A stretch of DNA of 64,000 bases from positions 1-64,000 of the forward strand of contig NW_024589866.1 in NCBI RefSeq assembly GCF_018446385.1. Reading direction: 5' to 3'. Shown here in pieces: positions 12,601 through 23,130 of the stretch. Each line of letters opens with the position of its first letter. Position 1 is the stretch's first letter. This DNA comes from Zingiber officinale. Its lineage: Eukaryota > Streptophyta > Magnoliopsida > Zingiberales > Zingiberaceae. The translations under genes and the position numbers were made by a program. The notes below the pieces were generated by a model, which saw nothing but the letters and a program-made list of their open reading frames with translations, ran no database searches and had not been told where the DNA came from.

Positions 12601-12871
12601 GACTAACAGAAACAAGATTTAAAGTAAGACTCGGAATATAATAAACATTAGTAAGAGATAAAGAAGATGTAACAATTGAACCAACACCTACTAATGACAT
12701 AGGAGTACCATTAGCAGTCACAATAAATATAGATGAACTAGAAGAAAAAGAAACAAAAGATGACAAATTGGATGACAAATTATGGGAGGCACCAGAGTCC
12801 AAAATCCACAAGGATGAAGATATACCTGAAATACCAAACGATGACAAACCTATATGAGAGGAAGCTGACAT
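9684..12871 (-). pseudogene. copia pol: protease, integrase, reverse transcriptase, RNase H, with stops and frameshifts
   Basis: Reading down the minus strand: protease active site LDSGASHN near 12790; GAG-pre-integrase LWHSHLSHVS near 12390; integrase core DLIHSDVWGPS near 12210 and a broken C-terminal part to about 11600. Reverse transcriptase runs from HAWDLVPLP near 11120, with KTKFDGSIERYKARLV, VKNAFLNGDL and [14 protein letters not shown]. RNase H has ADWAGDPTDRKST near 10140 and ends with YCDNQNAI and VDIFTKS at 9684. The polymerase motif reads YTDDNII in place of the usual YVDDM. Stops after HKVLYGLK and after RSTQF, and breaks in integrase, make it inactive. Confidence 0.85.
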
Positions 12872-13079
12872 GGCAGAGGGTTGTGAACCAAGGAACTATT
12901 GAAACTGCTCAAACATATATGAATTAGATTTCCATGAAGCATCTGCACGATCAAGCATGATGACAGAATGAATAATTCTCAGAATAACCAAACTATAAGG
13001 ATATGCATTTGTATGATCCGCAAAAACTGATGTCAGGATGACCTATGATCACACAAAGAATCTGAGGCAGAAAAGGATG

Positions 13080-13400
13080 TCAAATATAGAAATCAATAGA
13101 ACAGGACGTCGGTGTCAAAATCAGTAGAAAAGGACGTCAGTGCCAAAATTGGCAACATAGGGCTTCGACACCGAAATCGGTAGAAAACAGCGTCGATGCC
13201 AAAATTGACAGTACAGGATGTCTGTGCCGAAATCGGTAGAAAATAGCGTCAGCACCAAAATAATAGAAAATAATGTCGGCGCTGAAATCGGTAGGGCAGG
13301 ACGTTGGCGCCGAAATCAATAGAGAATAGATGTCAACGCCGAAATCAACAGCAGCAGGACAGAAAATAGATGTCGGCGCCGAAATCAATAATAGCAGTAG
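13080..13400. repeat. Degenerate tandem repeat where gag should be
   Basis: Seven to nine imperfect units of roughly 30-45 bases contain GCCGAAATC(GG/AA)TAGA and a GTCGGCGC or GTCAGTGC block. The array ends about 70 bases before the primer-binding site. Confidence 0.75.
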
Positions 13401-13481
13401 GGGACGACAACGACAACAGGAAACAATAACAGGGGGCGGTAGAAAAAATTAGATCGGAGAAGGAGAACCGCTCTGATACCA

Positions 13482-13646
13482 TTTAGAAATTAAGAGAAGG
13501 AAAAAAACTAACTATATTATTAGATCTTAAAATTGATACAGAGTATAAGGTCTTATATAATTAAGTTAAGAAATCTTAAACTCTAAAAAAAGAAAAAAAT
13601 TCAAATTATCCTAAAAGTTATAAATAAATAAATATATAATCTAATA
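13482..13646 (-). repeat. 5' LTR of the copia element
   Basis: Similar to 9502-9670, with the terminal TG and CA both mutated (TT and TA on the plus strand). The primer site adjoins at 13481. Confidence 0.85.
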
Positions 13647-13758
13647 AAATATGAGAAGTGTTGAGCATATCGAGAAGGCAATTTGGAATCATGCAAATAC
13701 TAAGTCCTTTATTAGAATATGTGTAGAGGAGCTCTAAGTAGGGAATAGACCTGGTACT
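13647..13758 (+). repeat. 112-base direct repeat, right copy
   Basis: Partner of 9390-9501. This copy continues in frame into the rest of the Myb/SANT-like exon, whereas the left copy carries the upstream part of the gene. Confidence 0.9.
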
Positions 13759-14228
13759 CACTTTAACAAGACTAGTTTGGAAAGTTTGATTTATAAATTT
13801 TAAACATGTACGAATTGTAAGTATTCAAAGATACAATTAAAAAATCATTGGGATGGCTTGCAGAAAGAATAGGGTATTTGGAAAACATTATTGAGAGGAG
13901 AGATTGGACTAGGTTGGAACCATGAAAAGGTGGATGCGACTCCTGAGCGGTGGCAACGAAAGATACAGGTGAGTTAAAAAAAATAAGACACTTTTATGAT
14001 ATATTTCACTGTTTTAGTACTTGCTTATTTTAACCAATGATTATGTGATTTTATGTTTTTATTAGGCGCATCCTGAAGCTACCGAATTCATAGATCGAGG
14101 ACCTATACTAGTAGTTGATCAAGATCTATTATTTCCAGATGTTGTAGCTACAAAATGGTGCGTGGGCACCAAGCTCTGGAATAATGCCACCACACTTACA
14201 AAATGAGCTAGAAGATGATATTAATATA

Positions 14229-15423
14229 TGATGTGGATATGGTTTAGGGACAAAGAAGGAATTAGGGAAAAGAGGAGGGGTAATTTGGTAAAATCACTAT
14301 GTAGGGTTTTAAGGTGAGGAAGGGGCACTGTTGCGAGGGGGATTTCCTTCTTCGTTCGTGCACCGTGCTGCCACCTCTGCTCCCTCTTTCGTCGCCACCC
14401 TCGAGCAATGGTCGTCGGCGACGACCTCCTCCTTCTTCTTCCTTCTCCTCGCGACGTTGGCAATGACCTCCTCCTTCTTTTTCCTTCTCCTCATGCTACC
14501 GCTGCCTCAAGCATGTTGTGTGACCCGTCACGGACTCCGCCACTGCTCCCTCTTGCGACGCAGCATTCACATCCTCTACTCGCACGTCGTCTCCCTCCCC
14601 CTTTCGGGATTCGCAGCTACTTGTCGGTAGCCCTCCCTCCTCCGCTTGCAGTTGGACAGCGTTGGCATAGCGCTACCACAGTAGATTCGTCCATCTCGCA
14701 ACCCCCTTTGCCGGTAGCCTCCATGTGTCGGCTCGTTGTTGTGGCTGTGTTCCGACCTTCGCATCGATTTGGCATTTATGCCTTCGCACCACTATTATTA
14801 TCTGGTTGGGGAGTCATTATTGTGTGTTGTGTTTCGGCATTCACGCTGCCATTGCATTCCGGACTGTGTGCTTTGTGTCTAGCCTTCGCGCTGTAGTCAT
14901 ATCCCGGCTTTCGTGTCGTTTTGTATCCTGACCTGTGTGCCTATATTTTACCCCGGTCTGCATGCCGATGTCTTATCCCGACCTACGTGTTGATGTCATA
15001 ACTCGGACTATGTGTCGAGGTCACATCAGATTTTGTGTCACCGCATCCGGCTCCTCGTCATTAGATCCAGCTCTTCATCTGGCTCGGCGTCATCCGCTCT
15101 TCCGGGTCACAACAACTCGAGTAGCGTCCCATCCGAGGGCGCCCCTGGGTCAGGGTACGTCTTTTGTACTCACCCCTCATTTATTTCATTATTATATTAT
15201 TAGTCTATTACTCATATATTCGTTGGATTTGCCTCGAGCCTCGGGGTTCCAGGGACCGAGGGCAACTTGGTCACTGGTTGCAGTAGTGTTGACTAGAGGA
15301 CTTCTGAAGACTTGGTCAACATAGAAGTCATCTCAACATACCTCCCTTCGAGACATCGCGATTCGGTCAACATTCTATCCACCTCACCCAACGGTCGTCT
15401 GACTCAGATTTCGGACAGGATCA
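14229..15423 (+). repeat. 5' LTR of the LARD-like element
   Basis: Starts TGATGTGG after ATATA and ends GGATCA before the primer site. It includes a CT-rich, coding-like but signature-free stretch (14310-14760) that is nearly repeated at 18600-19050. Confidence 0.8.
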
Positions 15424-15749
15424 ATTTGGCGTCGTCTGTGGGAATCTTCTCCACCTATTTTGGAACATGAAGATGGACGACGTTGGGAGGTTCTCTGCAT
15501 TATCACAGTCTCGGAGGATCGTGACGAACGTATTATCTTCTACCCTCACTTAACGGGTATTCAGGAGTCGAAGAATTGAGTTGGAGATTCAGCCGCCCGA
15601 TAGGTTAGTTTTTTCATTATATTTTTTCCTTGACTCCATGGGTATTCGGAAGTCAAGGCACCGAGATCAACCCTCAACCAGTTGGCACGACTCCTCGATC
15701 AGGTACGCGACAGGCTCTGCTCTCTTTTTACGATTATAGGATCTGATAT

Positions 15750-16440
15750 ACCTCCCTGATAAGATAAGATCCTAGTTCCTTGATCAAAGACTAGGACCTT
15801 CGATCTTTGATCGGACACTAGGGGCCCAGCTTCCTGATCGTACATTAGGGGCCTAGCTCCCCGATCAGACACTAGGGACACAGCTTCCCAATCAGTGACA
15901 CAGTACAGATTCCCGATCAGGATCTAGGGGCCTCGCTCTTTGATTACAGGCTAGGAGTCTTACTCTCCGATCAGGGACTAAGGGCCTAGCTCCCCAGTCA
16001 AGTGTGCTACAGGCTCTGCATCCTTCACCATGGGGCTTTGCATCCTCTTAGTGTTATGGGCTCTGCATCCTCTTACTACTGTAGGCTCTGCACCCTTCAC
16101 CATGGGGCTCTGCATCCTCTTACTGCTATAGGCATTGCACTCTATCACTGATATATGCTCTACATTCTCCACCTGTTTTGCATTCTCTTACTTTTACAGG
16201 TTCTGCTCCTTTCACCCATGGTGCTCTGCTTCCTTCTAATGCTACGGACTCTGCTCCCTTATATGGCTATGAGCTTCACTTCCTTTGATGTTCATGGCTC
16301 AGATTATTCTCTCCTTGACTCCGCGGACATTTTGGAGTCACGGGGTCAACACTATTTCTCTCCGTGGCTTCACGGACATTTTGGAGTCACGGGGTCAACA
16401 CTATTTCTCTCCGTGGCTTCACGGATATTTTGGAGTTGAG
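15750..16440 (+). repeat. Tandem repeat blocks in the LARD interior
   Basis: Three successive families are visible. Units of about 30 bases with GATCA, CTAGGGGCC and AGCTCC run from 15750 to 15990. Units of about 25-30 bases with CTCTGCATCCT and CACCATGGGGCT run from 16010 to 16260. Units of about 60 bases with GGCTTCACGGACATTTTGGA run from 16310 to 16440. Confidence 0.8.
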
Positions 16441-16614
16441 GGACCAAGACAGATCCTCAGCCGATTGACACCACTCCGCGATCAGGTATGATAAAGGCTC
16501 TCCTCCCTCATATTGCTACGGGCTTCACTTCTATGGACTTCAGGGCTTCACCTCCCCCATTCGGGGTCGAACTATCGCCACTGGTCTCGGACCAGAGTAT
16601 CACCACCAGTATCG

Positions 16615-16900
16615 GATCAGAATATCGCTAATGATCTCTCGGTCGGGCTTCCAGACCAATTCTCGGTCGAGCCTCCAGATCAATTCCTGGTCGGGCTTCC
16701 AGACCAATTCCTGGTCAGGTCTCTAGATCAAGTCCTGGTTAGAACTCCAGATTACTTCTTGGTCAGGCCTTCAGATTGTTTCCTGGTCAGGTCTCCAGAT
16801 CAAGTCCTAGTCAGACCTCCAGATCAATTCTTGGTCAGGTCTCTAGATCAAGTATTGGTCAGGCCTCCAAATCACCTCTCGGTCGGGAGTCTAGACTCTC
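16615..16900 (+). repeat. Tandem repeat, about 24-base unit
   Basis: About ten units of the form TCCAGATCAATTCCTGGTCAG with small changes. The long open frame here (16513-16923) is a by-product of a unit length divisible by three. Confidence 0.8.
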
Positions 16901-17370
16901 GCCCCAACGTGAGTTATAAGTGAGCATGCTCTCACGCCTCTAGACTCTCACCCCAGTGCGAGTTATAAGCGAGTATGCTCTCGCGACCAACGACCTCCTG
17001 ATCGGGTTCCAGACTCTTGCCCTGGGGTGAGTTATAAGTGAGCATGCTCTCACGCCTCCAAACTCTCGCCCCAGTGAGAGTTATAAGTGAACATGCTCTC
17101 ACGCCTCCAGACTTTCACCCCAGTGCGAGTTATAAGTGAGCATACTCTCACGCCTCCAGACTCTCTCCCCAGTGCGAGTTATAAGTGAGCATGCTCTCAC
17201 GCCTCCAGACTCTCACCCCAGCGCGAGTTATAAGTGAGCATGCCCTCACGCCTCCAGACTCTCGCCTTAATGAGAGTTATAAGCGAGCATGCTCTTGTGA
17301 CCAACGACCTCCCAGTCAGGTTCCAGACTCTCACCCTAGAGTGAGTTATAAGTGAGTATGCTCTCACGAC
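16893..17370 (+). repeat. Tandem repeat, about 49-base unit, nine copies
   Basis: Each unit contains GACTCTCACCCCAGTGCGAG, then TTATAAGTGAGCATGCTCTC and CGCCTCCA. Two units carry an extra CGACCAACGACCTCC spacer. The CATGCTCTCAC core recurs in every copy. Confidence 0.9.
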
Positions 17371-17439
17371 CAAATAGCTTCCCGATCAGGCTCTCACGCT
17401 CAACTACTAGTCGATCGGGTTACTCCCTAGTTAGGGGCT

Positions 17440-18560
17440 TGCCTCACTCGCCGCTCTGCCCGGCACTCATCACACTTGTTTCACTCGTCGCTCTGGCCGA
17501 CACTCTTAATTCACATTTTCGCTCACCGTTGTTGCTCGATCGACACTTACTGCTCACTCGCCACTCTGCCCGACACTCACCATACTCGCCTCACTCACCG
17601 CTTTGTCCGACACTCATCACATTCGCTCCACTTGTCGCTCTGCCCAGCACTCATCGTTCGCGACTCACCTGCTTGACACTCACCATTCGCGTCTCAATCA
17701 CTGCTATGCCTGGCACTCACCGCTCCCGCCTCACTTGTCGCTTTGTCCGGAACTCGTCCCTTGCATCTCACCCATCGTTTTGCCCCGCATTTGCTGCTCG
17801 GTCGATACCCACTTTCCTCCTTTCACGACATTCGCATCACCGCCTAATTGTTCTGCTCCCGTTCGTGCTCCATCCACAGGCTCTACTCGTGTTCACGCTC
17901 GATCCATGGGATATGCTCCCATTCTCATTTGGTTTTAAGTTCCATGTCTATCCAACGCACAGGCTTCGCGCCCACTTGACAGTCTTTCGATCATCGGGTT
18001 GACCTTGTCTTAGTTAACCGATCAGTATCGCATAGCTATCTGCTTGGTTGTTCGCTTTGTACCGATCAACATTTTTCCCGATCATGATTTATTGTCGCTC
18101 GGTTGATATTTTTTTTCGACCGTGCGTTTGATACCGCTCGTCCATCATCTTTTGACCCGCTCAGCATTTTTTGATTGTTAGGTCGGCATTATATTCTATA
18201 TTGCCCAGTCGCGATTTACTGTCACTCGGTCAGTATTTTTCTCAGTCACGCTCACACCTCCGATAGTCCATCATTCTCTCTATTGCCCGGTCACGATTTA
18301 CTGTTGCTCGATCAACATCAGCTCGGTTGCTCGCTCATACCGCTCAGCCACTCGCTCAGCATTCTCATAAACACTCGGTCTGCATTTGCTCAGCTGCTTG
18401 CTCAGCCTCGTCCGACCGTCTTCTCGATATCACTTGGTCTCCAGAATGACATTCAATCAATCACTTGCTCAGCATACGCTCGGTACCATTTTTCGTCGCT
18501 CACTCGGTATTACTTCAGTCACTTACTCGCCACCGTCATAGCTACTCGTCCGACACTATA
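17440..18560 (+). repeat. Irregular CT-rich repeat with CGGTC/ACTCG motifs
   Basis: Irregular copies of CGCTCTGCCCGACACTCA and later GCTCGGT(C/T) motifs extend to the second LTR. No protein family is seen in the long open frames. Confidence 0.6.
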
Positions 18561-18596
18561 TGACAAGCCCAGCTATCTGACTCTGCATTCAGCAGG

Positions 18597-19673
18597 TTTT
18601 AAGGTGAGGAAGGGGCACTGTTGCGAGGGGGGATTTCCTTCTTCGTGCATGCACCGCGCCGCCACCTCTGCTCCCTCTTTCGCCGCCACCCTCGAGCGAC
18701 GGTCGCCGGCAATGACCTCCTCCTTCTTCTTCCTTCTCCTCATGCTGTCGCTGCCTCACGCATGCTGAGCAACCTCGTCACGGACTCCTCCACTGCTCCT
18801 TCTCGCAATGCAACATTCAAATCCTCTACTCGCACGCCGTCTCTCTCCCCCTTCCGGAATTCGCGGCTACTTGCCGATAGCCTTCCCTCCTCCGCTTGCA
18901 GTTGGATAGCGTTGGCACAGCGCTGCCGTAGCAGACTCATCCATCTCGCAGCCCCCTTTGTCGGTAGTCTCCATGTGTCGGCTCATTGTTGTGGCTGTTC
19001 CGACCTTTGCATCGATTTGGCATTTATGCCTTCGCACCACTATTATTATCTGGTTGGGGAGTCATTATTGTGTGTTGTGTTTCGGCATTCATGCTGCTAT
19101 TGCATTCCGGACTGTGTGATTTGTGTCTAGCCTTCGCACTGTAGTCATATCCCGACTTTCGTGTCATTTTGTATCCCGACCTGTGTGCCTATATTTTACC
19201 CTAGCTTGCGTGTCGATGTTTTATCCCGTCCTGCGTGTCGATGTCATAACTCAGACTGCGTGCCGAGGTCACATCAAGTTTTGTGTCACCGCGTCCGGCT
19301 CTTCATCGTTAGATCCAGCTCTTCATCCAGCTTGGCGTCATCCACTCTTCCGGGTCACAACAACTCGAGCAGCATCCCATCCGAGGGCGCCCCCTGGGCT
19401 AGGGTACGTCTTTCGTACTCACCCCTCATTTATTTCATTATTATATTATTAGCATGTTACTCATATATTCGTTAGATCTACCTCGAGCCTCGGGGTTCCA
19501 GGGGCCGGGAGCAACCCGGTCACTGGTTGCAGGTAGCGTTGACTAGAGGACTTCTGAAGACTTGGTCAACATAAAAGTCATCTCAGCATACCCCCTTCGG
19601 GACGTCGCGATTCGGTCAATATTCTATCCACCTCACCCGGTGGTCCGTCTGATTCAGATTCCGGACAAGATCA
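18597..19673 (+). repeat. 3' LTR of the LARD-like element, 5'-truncated
   Basis: Matches 14307-15423 from GGTTTTAAGGTGAGGAAG to the terminal GATCA, and is followed by the ATATA duplication. The first 78 bases or so of the LTR are absent. Confidence 0.8.
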
Positions 19674-20622
19674 ATATACATTCTACTGAGGTTAACAGAT
19701 TTGGCATCGACCATACAACTGAAACAAATGACACACAACAAACCAACAGGGAGAGCGGCTCATCTAGAAGAAACAACTTGTTTTCTGCTCCTATCTATCA
19801 TAAAAAGCAAAAGAAATCATCAACGACAGAAAAAAAATTACAAGGTATTTAGAGGGGATGGTTAATACAATAGAGAGTGAATCACAATCATCTCCAGCGT
19901 CTACTGGTAATGTGGGACAATACAATATCAAAGACTGCATGGAGACTTTAGATTGTATGTTTGGAATTGAAGAAGGTGGTAGTTTGTTGATGTATGCAAT
20001 GCGGTTGTTTTTGAAACCTGTTGTTAGAGAGTTATTTTTAACAATCAAGAGAGATCATTTATGACCAAAGTGGTTGCAAGATCAGATGCAAAGGGACATG
20101 CAACGAAGGACTACTTCAATGATTTCAGCTCATGCATTGCATGGAGAATCATGCCATAATGACAATGATTTCTAGCAATGCTATTATTTATTTCTATTGT
20201 GCCAATTTATCACTTACATGTGATAAATCTCACAAAGTTGTATGATGTATGCAACATATGGTTATTTTGTGATTTTTAGGTGTTCTATTTTTCAGAATTT
20301 CTATTCCCTCCATTGTTTTCTGTGATTTCTTGAAGATACAAATCAAGATTATATATGAGATAACTCATTCAATGAATCAATAATGTCAGTCGGTGTGTTG
20401 TTTTATGTATATTTTCAGATTTTGAAGAAAGCTTAAAAATGTTAGATAGTGACTTAGAGAGTGGTTGTCTAATTCTTTTTCTCTTTCATCGGATTTTGAA
20501 GAGTTAGATAACTTCATGAGCACCAAAGACATTGAAGGCACTAGTTCAAACCCACTCACTAGGGGAGAAAAAAATTATTATCTACATTAACAGTTGAAAC
20601 AACAATATATTGTGAGAAATAT

Positions 20623-21975
20623 TTGCATAAGACTCTATGTTACGACCGTGAATATAGTGGATGGGTTTCGTTGGTGTCCATATTGAATGGAAATCCTCGC
20701 CGATGTTACCAATCCTTTAGAATGCATAAAGAGTTATTTTTTGACTTATGTGAAATTTTAGTGAACAATTATGGCTTGAAACCCACCAGAAGTGTGATTG
20801 CTGAAGAGCAATTGGCAACTTTCATGATGATAGTCAGTGAAGGGAACATACAAGTACAAGAGTCTTTTCAACAGTTTGGTTATACTATTAGTATGTAATT
20901 TCATAACATCTTAAGATCTTGTACAAAGATATCTCTTGATTAGATAAAGTCATTTTCTGATCACAACATTACTCATCCATATATTCAAGAAAATTCACGA
21001 TATTTTCCTCATTTTAAGGTAAATGCTCATAAATTTTCTCAAATATATCATCGTTATAAGATGTTATGTTCATTGTTCATATGGCTTGCTTATACAAATT
21101 TTCAGGATTGTATTGGTGCAATTGACGATACTCACATCCAAGCATCAATACCGTGCCACTTGCGAGTTCCATTTATTGGCAAAAAAGGTAGTCTAACTCA
21201 AAATGTAATGGTGGCATGTGATTTTGATATGTGTTTCACATTTGTGTTGCATGGTTGGGAAGGAAGTGCTTATGACACTAGAATTTTCTATTCCGCTATT
21301 AAAGATGCTTCAAAGAACTTTCCATGCCACATAGAGGTTCCCATTTCAATTATATTTATCTTAAGTTCAAGGTTTTAATTATGAAATCTCTTTAAATATC
21401 TTATGTTCTACTTTTTAATTATATTTATCTTTTTTTAGGTAAATATTATCTAGTTGATGCAGGATATCCTAATATATTAGGATTTCTTTCTCCATATAAA
21501 GGCCAAAAATATCACATTCCAGATTTTCAGCATGCCTCTTCATACAACAATCATCATGAGGCCTTCAATCACTTGCATTCATCACTGCGTGGTACCATTG
21601 AACGCACTTAATTTGGTGTATGGAAGAAAAAGTTTCAAATATTGAGTAGCATATATGCCTGCTAATATTTCTTGGTCAGACTAGATTGCACTTGTGCTAG
21701 CTACAATGGTAATACACAATTTTATTAGAAAGATGGATGCAAAGGATGGAGATTTTTTTGAGGCTGATTTAAGAGCAAATAATAGAAATGATAATATTGA
21801 ACAGAGTGGTGCAAACAACACAGTTTCTTATCATCAACAATCAGATGAGACCATGGATAAATTGAGGGATGATATATGTGCATCAGTTGCATTTAGAAGA
21901 ATTGGTGTCTCTTTTTTCAATACAACAAAATACATTAATTTTTTTTTTATTTTTTGTGGTGACAAGATATTATGA
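20623..21975 (+). pseudogene. PIF/Harbinger DDE transposase, degenerate
   Basis: The N-terminal part (20623-20898) has YRSFRMHKELFFDLC-like sequence (here YQSFRMHKELFFDLCEIL) and EEQLATFMMIVSEG, typical of Harbinger transposases before the catalytic domain. The DDE domain shows D in CIGAIDDTHIQA (about 21110), D in GSAYDTRIF (about 21265) and E in GTIERT (about 21600). The stretch YYLVDAGYPNILGF, near 21450, also belongs to the fold. A possible intron lies at about 21335-21440. The C-terminal segment (21694-21975) has MVIHNFIRK. A stop right after GTIERT, another in AC*YF and breaks after 20898 disable it. The normal length would be about 400 residues. Confidence 0.8.
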
Positions 21976-21999
21976 ATGACTTGTGTAGTTACAGAAGAC

Positions 22000-22560
22000 A
22001 TTTAAGTTTAATGAGATTGGCTCAATTAGACGGGATACAACTTAATTATTTGAACAATGATGCTAAATTTTTATAAATATTTTTAGAGATTGTTTATAAT
22101 GTTAAATTTTACTTATATATGAGTTTTTAATAATTTCTAATAGAATTAATAAAATTTCAATCATATTTTATTATAAGTATTTATTTTTTAAATAATATTT
22201 TATAGTTTTATATAATTTGTATTTCTAAAATTTTTTATACATATTTTTATATATTTATATAAGTTTTATCATTTTTTATATTTTTATTAATTTTATATAT
22301 TTTTAAAATATTCATGTTATAAAAAAATAATTTTGATACAATTTTTAAAATATAATAATAATAATTATATAAACACTCATGTTTATAAACATTCATATTT
22401 ATTTTTTCAAATAATATTTATGTTTAAAGATATTATTATTGTTTAACTAAAAATTAAGATTAAAAGGAATTATTCATCAAACATTCAAATTTTATTTTGT
22501 ATTAATTTTTGACTTCTATTTTTAAACACTTCGTAGTTTAACTTCAACTTCAAAATAATC
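22000..22560. other. AT-rich 3' subterminal region of the PIF element, no gene
   Basis: Very AT-rich sequence without coding signals or clear repeats, lying between the transposase remnant and the right inverted repeat. Confidence 0.6.
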
Positions 22561-22608
22561 TCTATAAAAACTAATTTTAAATAAACAAAAGCTCTCCCAA
22601 ACACTCTC

Positions 22609-22940
22609 AAAATCTTATGGATGATCAAGCGAGAGAGGCGTACACAAATGCAAATCACGACGATCTCGTAAGTTTGGTGGTGGGGTTGATCGTTCTACGA
22701 GGTCAAGGAAAAGGATCGGCGATCGACACAAGGTTTGTGGCGAACAAACTTGATCATTGGACGACTGCTTCGATGGACGCTCAAATCCGTTGTTAACTAA
22801 CTCGAGCATTTAATGGCGTTGGACGGTCAATCGTTAAGTCAAAATATTCGGATACTTTGACTTGTGTAATTTTTTCTAAAAGTATTTTACACTAAAAAAA
22901 TTATTATTATTTTTCTTATTTAGTTGTGATGTGATTTTTC
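22609..22940 (-). pseudogene. Inverted GPT fragment: promoter and start of 5' leader
   Basis: Read on the minus strand, this matches the sequence upstream of the translocator gene (about 50625-50935). Shared blocks include TGTAAAATA, TTTTAGAAAAAA, ATCCGAATATTTTG, ATGCTCGAGTTA, CAACGGATT and GTAGAACGATCAA. The ends CTCTCTCGCTTGATC also match, and both copies have an AT-rich trinucleotide tract at the distal end. Similarity runs over about 300 bases with many substitutions, so the duplication is old. Together with 8300-8362 and 3585-3765 it forms one gene start broken by later insertions. Confidence 0.8.
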
Positions 22941-23130
22941 TGTATTTTCTGCTTTCTTAAAAATTACTCTCTTGTTTTTTTCTAAAAATCAAACGTGAAC
23001 ATGTAAATCAAACACATTTTTTATTTTTAAGAAAAATAAAAATAGAAAATAATTGGAAAATATAAACAAACACTCTCCTATTTTTTCTTTTCCCATTTCC
23101 TACCAAGCTGGCCCAAATGAAGACCCTAAG

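Larger units (their letters stand above)
9502..13646 (-). mobile_element. Ty1/copia element with very short LTRs, inserted in PIF ORF1
   Basis: The LTRs are only about 165-169 bases (9502-9670 and 13482-13646). On the minus strand the 5' LTR is followed by a primer site TGGTATCAGAGCGG (13481-13468), and the 3' LTR is preceded by a purine tract GAGTTTGAGGGGAGA (9685-9671). The domain order is protease, GAG-pre-integrase, integrase, reverse transcriptase and RNase H, as in copia. No gag is recognisable: its place is taken by a tandem repeat block. The LTRs differ at roughly a tenth of positions, so it is fairly old. Flanking copies of 112 bases replace the usual short duplication. Confidence 0.85.
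14229..19673 (+). mobile_element. Non-coding LTR element (LARD-like) inserted in PIF ORF1
   Basis: LTRs lie at 14229-15423 and about 18597-19673, flanked by the perfect 5-base duplication ATATA (14224-14228 and 19674-19678). Directly after the first LTR comes TTTGGCGTCGTCTGTGGGAA, the primer-site type also used by the Tat element at 45.4 kb, so a Ty3/gypsy origin is likely. The interior (15424-18596) encodes no protein and consists mostly of tandem repeat blocks. The second LTR lacks its first 78 bases or so, and no purine tract is visible before it, so the 3' junction was deleted. Excising the element restores the PIF reading frame. Confidence 0.8.
9300..20164 (+). pseudogene. PIF ORF1 (Myb/SANT-like DNA-binding protein), interrupted by two retroelements
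   Basis: The coding pieces are 9325-9501 (partly repeated at 13647-13758), 13759-13970, 14067-14228 and 19674-20164. The reading includes KSFIRICVEEL, a GLGWNHEK-like block and TPERWQRKIQ, then a 3' splice junction (gtgag at 13971, ag before 14067). Further on come PEATEFIDRGP and an APSSGI-like stretch. After the LARD insertion at 14228/19674 the frame resumes exactly, and it ends in a segment with ETLDCMFGIEEGG and RELFLTIK. Plant PIF ORF1 proteins have this order; they are thought to bring the transposase to DNA. A one-base frameshift near 14154 and several stops make it non-functional. Confidence 0.65.
8363..22608 (+). mobile_element. PIF/Harbinger DNA transposon carrying two nested LTR elements
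   Basis: Terminal inverted repeats are GAGAGTGTTTGGTAGAGCTT at the left and the inverse of GAGAGTGTTTGGGAGAGCTT at the right. A 3-base duplication AAA (8360-8362 and 22609-22611) flanks them. The empty site can be checked against the GPT leader: the two flanks join to ATAAGAT-TTT-GTTCCTGG, which aligns with the leader near 50935-50950. Removing the two nested elements leaves about 4.5 kb, the normal size of an autonomous PIF element. It has the family's two genes, a Myb/SANT-like gene and a DDE transposase, both broken. The ends at 8363-9300 and 22000-22600 are AT-rich and non-coding. Confidence 0.85.

Noticed and set aside
14331..14931. Long GC-rich open frames at 14.3-14.9 kb and again at 18.2-19.1 kb
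   Set aside because: They lie in the LARD LTRs, differ in frame between the two copies, are low-complexity Ser/Leu/Pro/Arg sequence and show no family motif.
16893..17370. Regular repeats reminiscent of a CRISPR array
   Set aside because: Units are directly tandem without unique spacers, in a plant LTR element. It is an ordinary satellite block.
17352..18002. 216-codon open frame rich in Ser, His, Leu
   Set aside because: Generated by CT-rich tandem repeats in the LARD interior, and different frames are equally open.
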